From NCBI GenBank assembly GCA_050084515.1, contig CM114271.1, positions 50,158,001 to 50,222,000 on the forward strand: DNA of 64,000 bases. Reading direction: 5' to 3'. Origin of the DNA: Blasia pusilla. Lineage: Eukaryota; Marchantiophyta; Marchantiopsida; Blasiales. Shown here one piece after another: positions 41,780 to 52,859 of the stretch (its first letter is position 1; each line of letters starts with the position of its first letter). A model generated the notes under the pieces. That model had not been told where the DNA came from. It ran no database searches and worked only from the letters and a program-made list of their open reading frames with translations. A program made the position numbers and the translations under genes.

Positions 41780-42515
41780 TGATTCGAACGGGTAATGAGC
41801 TAAGGCGCCCATCACCAAACTGCCATCCTGGTCTGTAGGACGCTGACTCCTCCCAGTAATCCAGGGAAAACCCCATCGGGTATAACACTGCTCCACCAAC
41901 CAAGACGTCGTAGGACTCAGCATTAGTCACTATCGCCTTGGCGCGCACCACAGACTCATCTGTAGGATGTCCCGGGCGAATCCTCACCACGACCTCCTAT
42001 CGGGTGATATACTGTGTGGTACTTGCTCCACCCAAGGATGTCTGTATCCGAAATGGACAACACTCCACATCGGCTCTCGTCAAGCCCAATCCTCTGAATG
42101 ACGCTTTCCCCAACATCAAGGGTTGCACTCTTGAATCCAACAAGACGCGCTGCGGACTAAAAGCTCTACCTCCAGGACTCACCAACTGGAAGACCTCTCC
42201 TCGGTTATCCAGCAACACAACACCAGGAGAAGCCATGGCACGCTCTATCGCGGGTCTAGCGGGCATCTCCGCCATCCTAGCGGCCGCAGCCTGCCATGAA
42301 TCTGACGTGGAAAGCACGAGCATCCGCTCCAAGGGCAGGTCCATCACCTCCTCTGCAATCACCTCTGAAGGTGATGCAGGAACTCCAACTCCGCGCTCAC
42401 ATAGTGAAGCGGCCAGCCGAAAAGCCTCGGCGGGCGTACCCCAACGTCACAACATCGGAAGCGAAAATAAAGGAGTGGATGTAACGGTGGCGCCCCAACA
42501 ACGTGCTCGACACAT
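41780..42515 (-). pseudogene. Gypsy copy 3 aspartic protease
   Basis: The frame 41997-42362 carries the conserved lead-in (VVLLDNRGEVFQLVSPGG) and LLDSRVQPLMLGK. The catalytic D-S-G is D-S-R here (42129-42137) but intact in copy 2. A TAG at ITR*EV (Gln in copy 2) separates it from the frame that continues into the methyltransferase, so protease and methyltransferase were originally one uninterrupted polyprotein segment. Confidence 0.85.
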
Positions 42516-42699
42516 GCCCCTCCCGAGCATCAACATCAATAGAGTCGCTTTTCGCTTCTCTCATCGCCCTCCACTGCACACCAACAACATTACCAACTCT
42601 CCAGGAACTTTGATGAGGACCCATCGATGGGGTCCTCATGGATCCAACTCTGCGGCTGCTCCACGCGTCACAACTGCGGCGGCCTCCATCTGGGCAACC

Positions 42700-44289
42700 C
42701 CGCACATCCATCCAGGATCCTCCATATCTCTGGCTGCTCCATATGATGTCGATGCCACGGATCCGGCATCGGGTAACCTCAATGCCATAGCGGCAATCGC
42801 TCCTGCCAGGCTGCTTTGTGATCGGCGACCATCCGGCCTCACGTCCGGCGTCTCCCTCGGCGCGTCTAGGTGGTGGTACTCTATCTCCTCCATGGGTAGC
42901 TCCACCACCCGGTCGGGCAACTCCAGCTCCTCGTCCCCCAACGGGACCACTTGGTGCACGATCTCTAGGCCCAACCGGACCGGCTACTCGCTCTGGTGCC
43001 CTCTCTGGCCCTCGGTCCGGACGTAACTCAGGATGTAAATTGAAACACCTGGCGCGTGTATGACCATACCTCTGACAATAGTCACACTGATAACCTCCTG
43101 GTGTAGCACCATCTCCTCCTCCATGCTGAGGCACACGTCCATGACCCTAACGAGTGCAATCGCGTTGATGATGGGCTCCACCACATGACCAACAAGTAAT
43201 AGTAGGTGGCGGCCACTGAGCCGCATATGAAGGCGCAGGTCTCTGTGGCACGGCCTCCCGGTATCCTCCCTAAGCTCGTGGTGCCACAGTCGACCTATCT
43301 CGGAGTCCACGTTGCTGCACAGGTGGTGCAGACAATTGTGATTGCTCTCGCCCAGAACCCATGGTGGCTACGCTCTCCTCCGCCATGTTGCGCTCAATGG
43401 TCTCGGCGGTCCTAAAAACATCTCTCAACGTAGGGGAGGTGTTCATAAGAAGCACCCCCTCCCGCACCCGTGTCCGCAGGGTCCGGTCCAGCATCGCGTA
43501 CCATGACTGGATAGCCTGAGCCTCTATCACCCCCTGAGTGACGTTGATCAACCGGCGCAAGCGAGTGTAAGCCTCACGCAAACTCTCACCTGGGCGCCTC
43601 TGGAAGTCGTGGATGCTCCGCAACTTCTCCGTCCGTACCCCCTGGTAGCTCGCCCTCAACTCAGCAAAGAACTCAACCACAGGGTTGAACCTGGGACGAA
43701 CCCGACTAGACGGTGCAATCGCCTCCCGGCGAGTGACTCCTCCTAAAACGTCACTAGTGGAAGAGGCAGTAGCCTCTCCTGACTCCTCCTCCTTATCTGG
43801 GAACGGCTCCGTCCATGACACATAATGTGGGTCATAGTAGAGCCTCCACGCCTCGATCTCACATGCATATCTCTGAGAGAACTCATGGTAATCGTCCATG
43901 GGCGCCCCCTCTAAATGCTGGAACATACCGTTCCATGCTGTAAATGGGTTGAACTCTCTAGAGTTCCTGGCCCGCTGGGAGTCGCACCAACTCCTAAACT
44001 CTGCTATAAAATCGTGCATCTCAATCGTGCATACTGCACCTGAAAACCTACGCGGTCCTCTACCCCGGTCGTCCATCTCGTACGCCCAACTGGTAGGACC
44101 ACTCACAACGTGTGGCGATGTGCTCACAAACTCCTCTACACCCTCCCCCTTGTCTGACGATGACACAGAAGGAGGTCGAGGTGGTCCCTCACGTGGAGAC
44201 CGTCGGAACCTCGCGCCACTCCGCGTAAAACCTCTAGAGCTACTCTCGGGTTCACCACCTCGCCTCTCAAAGTCCCGAACGGACTCCGT
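42700..44289 (-). pseudogene. Gypsy copy 3 gag with CCHC zinc knuckle
   Basis: Gag forms the particle and binds RNA. Homology to copy 4 places the ancestral start at 44289, where copy 3 has ACG instead of ATG; the frame is open from there through 43270. The retrotransposon gag core reads VEFFAELRASYQGVRTEKLR, then RPGESLREAYTRLRRLI and ERNMAEESVAT. After frame breaks near 43140-43270 a complete knuckle C-x2-C-x4-H-x4-C (CDYCQRYGHTRARC) is encoded at 43045-43086. The following Pro/Gly/Arg-rich stretch links to the protease. The long plus-strand ORF 41938-43026 overlaps antisense and is a shadow. Confidence 0.88.
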
Positions 44290-45863
44290 GATGACCCTCG
44301 TGCCCCTCTCACCTGATCACTCTGAACCTCATGAGGAATCCCTCAATCACTCATCCCAAACATGCGGCATTCGATCTACACTCTCTCTCCCCGAGACGTG
44401 TAACGTGCGGCAACACGCGGCGTGGTGCGGCAAATCGACCAGGCTATCATCTCATCGACAACCTACCCTCAACTCCGGACATCCCACACAGGTCTATGTC
44501 CCCTAAACCACATACATAAATGATGCTCTCAGCATCCACACACCCAATATCCCCAAATAAATCCAGGAATCCCTCACACGTGCAGGGTAAAGGACTAGAA
44601 TGGGTAACCTGAACACATGTCGATGTCGCTCCTCAGCAACTGCAAATCTCGACCCCAACTCGATCGTGGAGGAAACTCCTCCAATCAGCAAGTCATACTC
44701 CTCCCGTACTAATGCTGCTCAAAACTCCTCGATAGACAGTGCGGTCCCAGCGGAACGGTGCGGCGTTGCAGGCGGCACGGAACGGCTACGAACGACACGG
44801 CCCTTGATCGTGGGATGCGGCACTCGGCGGCATACCCTCCTCAATCAACAATAAACCCACACTCTGCTCCACAATGACGGTGCGGCTCCGCGATCGAGAC
44901 GGTGCGGTGCGGCCACGAGCAACACGGCGCGGCAATCGGTGGCGCGTTGCGGCTACGGGCGTCACGGCACCATACTCGATCGTCGTCGAGCGGCTACCAA
45001 TCACAACATAGCAGCATGAAATCAAAACTCAAATACCATAACCGGAGGTCATCAGCCATCACTGGTTGATGAAGAAACTGCGATGACGGTGGCGGTCAAA
45101 ACAAAGTATGTGGTGGCGACGCAAGTCAAGGAATCAACGAACGTCGTGGAAGACCCTCCACTCCATAATGGCGGCAATGGCACCCAAAGGGTGGACAATG
45201 GATGGTGGACCGTTGACAGTGACGGTTGACCGCTGATGGTGATGGTTGACCATTGACAGTAACGGTGACTATGATGGTGACGGCCGCCGCTGGTGTGGCG
45301 GCTGATTTAGGGTTTGCACAATTTAACCCTAAAAATCGCCTAGCAATGGCAGCTTTACAAGATTGACCATAACTTTTTGCTCGCAACTCCAAAGTGCGCA
45401 CTATTTGTTGCACAACATGCACAGCTTCACGATCTACGCCAGCATCAAAAAATATTTAGAATCGGACATTTCAGTAAAAACTGACAAGGACTGTCGTAAA
45501 GCCCAATGTCTCTTTCTCCTACACAAAATTCGGCAGCGCTCCCGCGCTGATTTCTCCCACCGAAAATATAACATCTGTAAAAATACAAATCAGCAAGGTA
45601 CATGGTGCTCCCGAGAACACCAACATGGGGCAACCTGCCCCCATACTCAATCCCTTTCAAAAATTGGGCAGCACTTCCGCGCGCCACTCTTCCACACGAA
45701 AAATTGGCAAATGCAAAGAATAATGAAAGAAGCCCTTGCTCCGGTGAGCACTCCCATGAGCCGCTGAACGGGGAACACGGTCCCTAACCTGCAAAAACAG
45801 CGAGTGACCAGCGAGCTCCCCCATGAAGCTCTTTCACTCTCTCATTCTCTCATTCTCTCTTTG
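44290..45863 (-). other. Gypsy copy 3 5' leader, low-complexity
   Basis: About 1.57 kb between gag and the 5' LTR core has no coding homology. It contains GC-rich CGGC/ACGG-type simple sequence (44750-45000) and a degenerate GACGGTTGAC/GATGGTTGACC repeat (about 45180-45290). I could not find a tRNA primer site next to the LTR core. That, and the missing LTR end modules, suggest the junction is rearranged. Confidence 0.5.
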
Positions 45864-46369
45864 TAAAGTAAGCTCCAATCTCTCTCTACACCATCTCACA
45901 CCATAGCTCTCAAACGTGTGCACTCTCTCTCATGTCAAACCAAACCCACTCTCCTAATGAGAGGCTCGGGTTACACTCACAAGGCAAGGGACCATAGCTC
46001 CGCCGCCTCATGCCAAGAGGTTCAACAAAGAGAGAATGAGCTCTCAAGCTCTCTCTCCTTGAGGTATACCCCTCCCCTCTCCCAAGCTCTCTCCATGGTA
46101 ACCTATTCTCCCAAGTCACCTCCTTGGCTCAAGGAAGGAGGTCAAGAGCCACTTACCAAAAATAGTAAGTCGATCATATACTCAAAATGGTACTTACCTA
46201 AAATAGTAAGTTCCTCAATATGGCTCCAAATGAGCCAAAACGAAGGGGAAACCTGCTATCTCAGGTTTCCAAGGGCCTCAGCAGGTCACCTCGACCTACT
46301 GGGCGTGTCCTCCACTACTCATGAAGGCGCTCTATTAGATCCCACCAATCTATCCTAAAAGACGTGACA
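45864..46369 (-). repeat. Gypsy copy 3 5' LTR core (end modules missing)
   Basis: TAAAGTAAGCTCCAATCTCT to GTGACA aligns with 36418-36931 at roughly 97% by eye, with a short deletion near 46135. Neither flank shows the ~130-bp module that borders the core in the 3' LTR; instead there is TCACTCTCTCATTCTCTCAT on the left and AAGAAAAGGTGG on the right. Confidence 0.85.
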
Positions 46370-46639
46370 AAGAAAAGGTGGAATTCCACATGAAATTTTT
46401 TTTTCCCGGGAAATATACCAACGGCCAGATTAGTGTTGACGACTTGCAAAAAGAACGGAAATAAGTTGGAGAGCAGAAATTTGGACAGAAATTTAGCGTG
46501 GGAACAAAACTAATTTTCAGATATCCACATATTAATATTAAAAATATCAGAAAAAACTTGTATACATGATAACACCCTCCTGGAGCCTGTAAAAGAAACC
46601 GGGTAATAAAAAATATTACTCAAAAAAATCTTCCCGAAC

Positions 46640-46990
46640 CCTGGTTGAGTCACGGGTGACACCGGTCATGAGTCCTAATGACTACTCTGTCCCTCCTCGC
46701 TCCCTCCCTGCTCCGCGGGAAGTGGAGGACCTCGGTACCTTTGCTCCAATGTCCGGGGAGAACTGGGGTTACGTGTTGAGTTGGCCGGGAAAATCTGAGA
46801 ATTTCCGATTCAGGTCGTCACTTACCGGCCAAAAACCGAAGGTTCAGGGAGGGTGTCCTTTGTATTCGTACCTGTTTAGCCGGCTGGAATGAAGAAACCT
46901 TCCAAAATTGCCGCTCGGGTTTGTAGAGACCGGAAATGTACCGGTTGTCACGAAAAACTCCCCGGACCCTGCTTTGCTCACGCACAAACA
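46640..46990 (+). repeat. Dispersed repeat, copy 2
   Basis: CCGGGGAGAACTGGGGTTAC, then TGTATTCGTACCTGTTTAGC and GAAATGTACCGGTTGTCACG match the reverse complement of 4700-4963. TCATGAGTCCTAATGACTAC precedes it. The 78- and 150-codon ORFs over it are incidental to the repeat. Confidence 0.7.
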
Positions 46991-47640
46991 GGCAGCTCGT
47001 GGGCCCACACTGCCTAGTATGGAGATGGTGTCGCACATTGGTCAATGCGGGAAGCGACTCGCTGCGAAGTTGACAACGTGAAAAACCTGGGCTTTGCGGT
47101 TGACACGATAGTTCGAGGTCTCGAGGAGACGAGAACAGGACACGATCGGGCAGTTTCTGCTTCAACTTCCTGGCCTCTGAGGAATCAGGTTTCATGGCGT
47201 GGACACGATGGAGAAGTGTGACGGAGTTTTTGATGCTTGACAGTGAAGCCGGTTGACTTGGCTCTAGCATGGTCTTGTTGCGAGGGTGCAGAGCTGAGAC
47301 CGGGTAGTCTTACCGAGAGAAACGGTACAGAACCGGTCTGTATGAATCAAGACGGTAAATTTTGAAGCGTTCCGGTTGGCTAGTTTGAAACGCATACAAA
47401 GGAGACCGTGTATATCCCGGCGGTTTTTGGCCGGCGATTGAGGAAATAAAACGGCAATTTTGAAATTCATATGCCTAGGTCAATGCTTCCCCGTGCCCCC
47501 GGTTCGGCGCGGACGTTGGTGCAGACCTTGACGTGTGTAGTGTACGCGTGCAAGGTACGTGAAGACTGGCGGAGAAGCGGAAAAGGTATCGCGCTAGACC
47601 GAACACTGACGCGGTTTGTGCTCGAGAATGGATCAATCAC
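46991..47640. other. Unassigned DNA upstream of the 47.9-kb ORF
   Basis: CCGGTT-rich phrases recur but no gene is recognised. The end of the block (about 47640-47655, GTGTATATATTAGGG) is a good TATA-box candidate for the ORF at 47918. Confidence 0.4.
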
Positions 47641-47917
47641 CGGTGTATATATTAGGGTTGGGATCTGGAGTGATCCTTCATAGAGTCGCCAGCTTGGAGC
47701 TCCATCATCCGCCTGCATCATTGCCCTGACGGATCTCGGTTAACCTCATACAGATTCTACACCTCAAATTCAAGACTCTGTTTTATTTGCTCTCCGTCAT
47801 TGATTCCACCGACGGACGCGGATAGATATTGCAAGCGATGGTTTTTGGCTTCTAGGACACTCCCAGAATACGTCCGCCAGGAACTTGATGTAGGGAGAAT
47901 CCGATCGTTGTTTCAAA

Positions 47918-48310
47918 TTGCCACCTCTAGGTAGTTTAATTCGAGCCTCGTACTCCTCTTCACCTGAAGGAGGTGAAGCTGAAGGGCCGCAGCTGCAGAA
48001 TACAATCTCGATGGCAGGACATTCGGACAGGTCGTTCTCAGTTGGCGACGCCACAACATGTACAAGCTTAGGCAGGGTGCAGGAGCAGAGGATCGTGCAC
48101 ACGCAAGCCCAAGCACCGGGTGGTTCTCTGGGATCCAGGTTTTCGTTGACTCCGCGCACCAAAAAGGGAGTATCGTGGCAGCCCAGTGTTGTGGACAATG
48201 AGTTTCTCCCGAAGAAATCGTACGAGAAGGAGTTTTTCTTCGCACGGAACCGTTGGGAAATCATGAAACCATACAGCTGCGAATCAATGGCCAAGGACTC
48301 TGCACTCTAG
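47918..48310 (+). CDS. Unknown protein, paralogue of the 26-kb gene
   Basis: This is a 130-codon frame; homology with the 26-kb protein starts at the internal Met at 48011 (MAGHSDRSFSV). The shared block is VSWQPSVVDNEFLPKKSYEK followed by EFFF and then a charged/aromatic tail (NRWEIMKPY) that the 26-kb copy lacks because it stops at a TGA after DIWG. The middle of the protein differs strongly. There is a TATA-like box about 270 bp upstream. Function is unknown; no signal peptide or membrane span. Confidence 0.55.
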   Translation: MPPLGSLIRASYSSSPEGGEAEGPQLQNTISMAGHSDRSFSVGDATTCTSLGRVQEQRIVHTQAQAPGGSLGSRFSLTPRTKKGVSWQPSVVDNEFLPKKSYEKEFFFARNRWEIMKPYSCESMAKDSAL

Positions 48311-49670
48311 TACAGAAATGCAGGAGAAACAGTGTTTGAGGCTCATTATGCTCTGCTCAACCCTCAGACTAGGACTCCACAATCAGTCTCTCGACGTTCT
48401 GTGCTCCAGCTCGTCCGGGTACAGAGTACTTGTCGAATACTGATCAACGTTGGTGCAGCGCTCTAAATTCGTTGGACTATTCGAGTTCAGTTGCCTGACC
48501 ACGGGACCAGAAAGTCAGCGTGACGCACTTCTCTAGCATTTCGCAGGAATAAGGTTGTTTGAGCACATCCAAGAATCAATCGCTACTCTCTCGCATTTGA
48601 TCAAAGCATAGTATTCCAGACTTATGTACATAGATTCAATTTATTCGTAGGTAGATAGGAAGAGGCTTGCGGCACAGGTCGCGCGCAGCTATGAAACTGC
48701 TCATTATCAAATTTTCTTCAAGGACGGCAGCACTCCAATCTGGAGTATAGACACGTAATTTACATCCCAATCGCCTGGAAATTCGGCGAAACGGGTCTCT
48801 GGATAGAAATCTTGTTCCGGAGCCGGCGCTCTAGTAAGATGACAAAGAGAAGTAGATAGATTTTCAATTTCCCCTGTACCGTAGCGGGGATCTCAGAGTC
48901 TGACCTGTAAAGGGTTTTGTTTCGCCCATCCAGAATGTACTGGTCATCTTGAAATCTACGAGTCCTAATGTGAAAGTTTTCATTGTTCATTACAAACATG
49001 AATTCTCTTATACGAAAAGAATAACGCTCCCGCATCTACGTCTTGCTAGCTTCTGTGTTTTCTAAACTCCGACGATGGAGGTCATTACTCGCAAGGTTTC
49101 AATCCTCCTGTCCATTCGATTTTTGGTCGCATTTCTTACATCCAGCGCGGTGGTCCTTGTTGAAACTAACCCGAGATCCCCTCTGAGGGTACAGTGTTTT
49201 CGATTTCGATGGTTCCTCTGACATCAAATATAGATGGAACTCGTCAGGACGAGTAGTACTCGGCGGATACTACTCGCTGAGCACCACAGTGTATGAAATC
49301 AAGGTAGAGCAAAGTATGTCCTCTCATCTTCACTTCGTTACCATATTCTTGACCACCACCAAAGGACCAGTACTACGCTATGAAAGTCTCGACTTGATTA
49401 GGGCTTCTCGATTCGACGTTGCAGATTTTGCTCCTGCGTCTACACGTCTACCCCTACGGGAATATCGTAGAAAATCCATTCAGTCTATCCGCCGACCACA
49501 GGAAGCAAGTAGTGGATAGCTGACCAACGTAGTCTAAATCTAATCTAATCTAACCTAACCTTCACTTTTATACCGTCGATTCTCCATCGACGGTCAGCCG
49601 CCGTCGACTGCCCGCAATCGAGCGGACGAGATTCGAAACACTGCACGCCTTAAAGGAGAGTGCAGGAATG
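48311..49670. other. Unassigned DNA
   Basis: Short frames only (up to 91 codons), none recognised. The tail TCTAATCTAATCTAACCTAACC near 49537-49560 is a small imperfect simple repeat. Confidence 0.4.
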
Positions 49671-49678
49671 ATGCACTT

Positions 49679-49776
49679 CGATAAAAACGTGTGATGGAAA
49701 ACCCATCGGAAGTACAAAGGAGGGGGACTCAAAGAGTCAAAACCTGAAGGCCACGACAAGACCAGAAAAGGAAGTC
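49679..49776 (-). mobile_element. LINE 3'-end fragment
   Basis: Minus strand: CTTTTCTGGTCTTGTCGTGG, then TTTTGACTCTTTGAGTCCCC and GATGGGTTTTCCATCACACG, matching 27085-27215. The insert ends at TTTTTATCGAAGTG, probably the 3' junction. Confidence 0.6.
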
Positions 49777-49909
49777 GAACACTGCACGCCTTAAAGTAAG
49801 TCGATACCGCGCATCTTTTGCAACTTTCCTTGGCATGTACAACTTGATGCTGGTGATAAGGTATTAGGGTCGTATGGATAGGGTAGCCGCCCCGCCCATG
49901 CTGCTGCCA

Positions 49910-49980
49910 CGCGGCACTGCAACGCCAGCCAGCATGGGCCGGCTGGCGTCACAGTGCCGCGGCTCCCGACTCGGGAGTCG
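49910..49980. repeat. GC-rich inverted repeats
   Basis: 21-bp arms 49910-49930 and 49941-49961 pair with two mismatches around a 10-nt loop. Immediately after, CGACTCGGGAGTCG (49967-49980) forms a second small hairpin. No T-run follows, so a transcription terminator is unlikely. Confidence 0.8.
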
Positions 49981-50289
49981 AGATCGTACGAGTTCCATGG
50001 CCGAAGGAAAAGCAATTGCGTTTCGCGTTTCAGTCATCGGGCGAACGAGCGACGAGTCCGAGCAGCCGCTGCCATCAAAAGACTTGTGGCGCAGTCGTGA
50101 GCAGCAGTGCTCGGCAAGGATTTGTATGCATACCGGTAGCTTTTCGGCAATTTCTCCATTCTAGCCGGTTTTTTAAAATTTTACCGAAGAAACTCACTTT
50201 TCTTGTCGGGAATTTTCCAAAACTTGCAGATTTGAACCGGCAATCGCTCGTTCTTAACCGGCTGCTTTAACAAAGAATGCCGGTTCTTG

Positions 50290-51331
50290 CCGAGCGTCGG
50301 TGGGCTGTCACCAGTACTGTGTCCCCCGATTAGTAGCTAGAGATTCCAGCCGCTACGCTACGGTCTATGACCAACTGCTGGATATAAACTTTGATGGAAA
50401 ACCCATCGGGATACGAAGGAGCCAAAAACCCGAAGTCAAACTGGCCCTCAAGAAGGACCAACTGCAAAAGGAGAATAAAATATATATATGTAGAAAAAGG
50501 ATGGGTAACCCATCACGATACAAAAGAGGGGGCATGGACACCCAAAAAATAGACCTTAAGAGGCCGGAACCGGCCCCGAGGAGAAAGAAGGGGGCCTTCT
50601 CCCCTAACGACCAAAATCACCAACACCAGAGACAATATCAGCAACACCTAGAGAACTATGACTACTACTAAGTGGGCCTCCAACATTGGCGTCTCCAACC
50701 GCCTGAGCCCGCTGCAAAAGCACATTTGCCTGGGCGCGCTGCAAAGCTATGGAGACCCGTTGCCTACAATAAAGTATCGCAGTGGCTAAGGACAACCCAT
50801 TTCTCGACTGGAGATGATGGCCGCAATCCGTAATGAACGAAGTCAAACCTCTCCCCATCGCCCGTACATCTCAATGGCTAGGGGGATAAATCGATGTCCG
50901 TCATGAAGTCGACTATAAATGTGGGTCTTCTTGACCGCCGCCGCCGCCGCCGCCGCTCCTTGCAGCAATCTCCCTTGTGCTACCACTTGGGCTCGCACCG
51001 CCTCCCGCGTAGGATCCGTCACTACAACATCTCCTACCACCACCTCAGACTCCCTCATCATGTAGAGATCAACACGGATAAGGGAATCCCGCATGGAGTA
51101 GTGCCTCTCTCTTTGTACATGGAATCCACTCTCCCGAGTAATAGAGAACATAATATCATGCACTGCATCATGAGTGGCTATCCTCTCACCCCCAACTGGA
51201 CACCGTGCCAAATGCACACACTGCAGGAGGTCACCTTCTGCTTGGAGGCTTGTTATGGATTCCCACCGAAGCCATAACAAGCCTCGTGTAGACGCATTGG
51301 GGTTTGACTCGCGGAACATGCGACATAGCAC
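50290..51331 (-). mobile_element. LINE-like element: RT C-terminal region plus 3' UTR
   Basis: The minus frame 50843-51331 (162 codons) contains LARCPVGGERIATHDAVHDI, a V-V-x-D-P-T segment, and HRFIPLAIEMYGRWGE. It continues after a frameshift in 50604-50858 (LATAILYCRQRVSIALQRAQ). This pattern (GxRIxxHxxVRD ... F-x-P-L-x-x-E-x-x-G-x-W-G) matches the region downstream of the RT domain in a widespread group of eukaryotic non-LTR retrotransposons. The polymerase domain itself is missing, so this is a 5'-truncated insertion. The sequence downstream (50290-50600) resembles the tails at 27.1 and 49.7 kb. Confidence 0.65.
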
Positions 51332-51985
51332 TTTCTTTCGACATGCTCTCGTTACAAGGTTAAGAATCTTGTCAAGACCTAGGATACTAGGGTATTAGCA
51401 TTTTCTAACGGAAGTCTAACATTTTAACATCTTTGATCGGTCACTTTTGAAAATGAAGATGACTAAAACTAATTTCAAGGTGTGAAATATGATTTGAACG
51501 TGTATGGAAAATTGTAAAGCAACAAAATTTTTTTTGTTTCTTCGGATTCATGTTTACCCGGTTTAAATAGGTGGTTAATCTTACTCAAAAATCTTGGAAG
51601 TTTTATTCTCTTGCAATAGCACTTTGTGTTTCGTGTGTGTGAGCCTACATGTAAAGTTCTATCGAGTTGACGGCTTAGAGAGTCAACGTAACTTCGGGTT
51701 TCGGGTTGCTCAGACATATTCTCGTCTTAAGATGTTGGATGAGGTTGGCGAAAACTTTGTTGCATTGTGATTGTCATTTTGGGCAATCCCTCTCTTTAAG
51801 ACAAGCCATCTAAGAGTTTCTTATGTTGAACCTTTGGAGCCCTTGGGAATTATAGAGTTAACTAGGAGTGTAGGTGCTAGAGTTTTGATTCCTTCATGGT
51901 GAAGAAAACGTGTGGCTCGATATGCCGATGAATGCATATTCAAGCATAGATTTGGCCATGTGAGTCATTTTTATGTGGCGTAATG
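51332..51985. other. Unassigned DNA
   Basis: AT-rich, short frames only, no recognised motif. Confidence 0.4.
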
Positions 51986-51989
51986 ATTG

Positions 51990-52135
51990 AGTCTATTTTT
52001 TTTATGTGTGCGGGTCCATCCATGTGCTCGTAAGATTTGTGACTTTTATTGTGTAGATATGACCAGCGATGTGGATTGTGTAGCGACAAATATATGCACA
52101 TGTGTAGTCAAGTAGATTATGTAGCGATGTATGCA
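51990..52135 (-). repeat. LTR fragment, family B (minus orientation)
   Basis: TGTAGATATGACCAGCGATG and GATTGTGTAGCGA repeat the phrases of 5940-6020 in the same orientation, and the reverse complement of 52696-52760. Confidence 0.55.
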
Positions 52136-52695
52136 TGTTGCACATGTTGTGTAAGAGTTGAACGCGTTTTGTTCTCCCCTCCCAACACTGACCTCCACAA
52201 ACTTAAATTTGAAAATATGATTTCATTTCATGTCCTCTCCATCTATATATTATACACCTCACATACCACATGCACTAATTTTACTAGCAGGTAAGTAAAA
52301 AAGGATATATGGGCACAAAACACTCACCATTTACATATTATAATTTTCCAATTCTTTGCGAATAGCTAAGTCTATGACGCCCATACTAGTAGGGACCGGG
52401 GAAGCGAGTCATGATCGCATACCCAAGGAGGAAAGATCTTAATGTGACCCACCAAAGTTGCAACCTAGACTAGCTAGTTGCGAGACTAGGAAGCTTAGGG
52501 CGATTGAGCCATCCACAGGACTATCGGTAGGCAAAACGCGCATGTGTGTTGTAACTAGCCTTAGATGAGAAAGGGGCGTAGCTACTTGCAGGGATAAAGC
52601 CAAGGCAAGAAAGGTTTGAGACATTGGAGCCGAGCACTAATTTAAGGGCGAGAAGCAAGAAACACGTGAGTAGTCAAGATAGGCCATGAGACTAG

Positions 52696-52850
52696 TGTCG
52701 TGCGCATACACATCGCTACACAACCCATATCGTTGGTCACATCTACACACCACACAACACCGATCTTCCTCAACATACAGGTAGATCCACACATAACCAA
52801 ACAAACTCACGCATATACACTGGGACCCCACAAAAAAATCAAGAGTAGTA
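52696..52850 (+). repeat. LTR fragment, family B (plus orientation)
   Basis: Starts TGTCGTGCGCATACACATCG and CTACACAACCC, the same opening as the gypsy LTR module at 36291. It then diverges into CACCACACAACACCGATCTT and CATACAGGTAGATCCACACA, which match the reverse complement of 5868-6085. No internal element domains follow, so it is a fragment or solo LTR edge. Confidence 0.65.
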
Positions 52851-52859
52851 AAAACGGCT

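Larger units (their letters stand above)
36291..46369 (-). mobile_element. Ty3/gypsy copy 3: near full-length DNMT- and PHD-encoding retrotransposon
   Basis: This is a 10-kb element on the minus strand with a 773-bp 3' LTR (36291-37063), a polypurine tract, and the order gag - CCHC - protease - DNA methyltransferase - RT - RNase H - integrase - PHD finger. A 5' LTR-like core lies at 45864-46369. Gene order RT before integrase defines Ty3/gypsy. The methyltransferase between protease and RT, and a PHD finger in place of the chromodomain seen in chromoviruses, are not standard parts. Numerous stops and frameshifts show this copy is not autonomous. Copies 1, 2 and 4 in this window are relatives. 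Confidence 0.93.

Noticed and set aside
41938-43026. 362-codon plus-strand ORF
   Set aside because: It lies antisense to the gag-protease region of gypsy copy 3, is Ser/Pro/Arg-rich, and shows no domain; GC-rich codon structure on the other strand explains its length.
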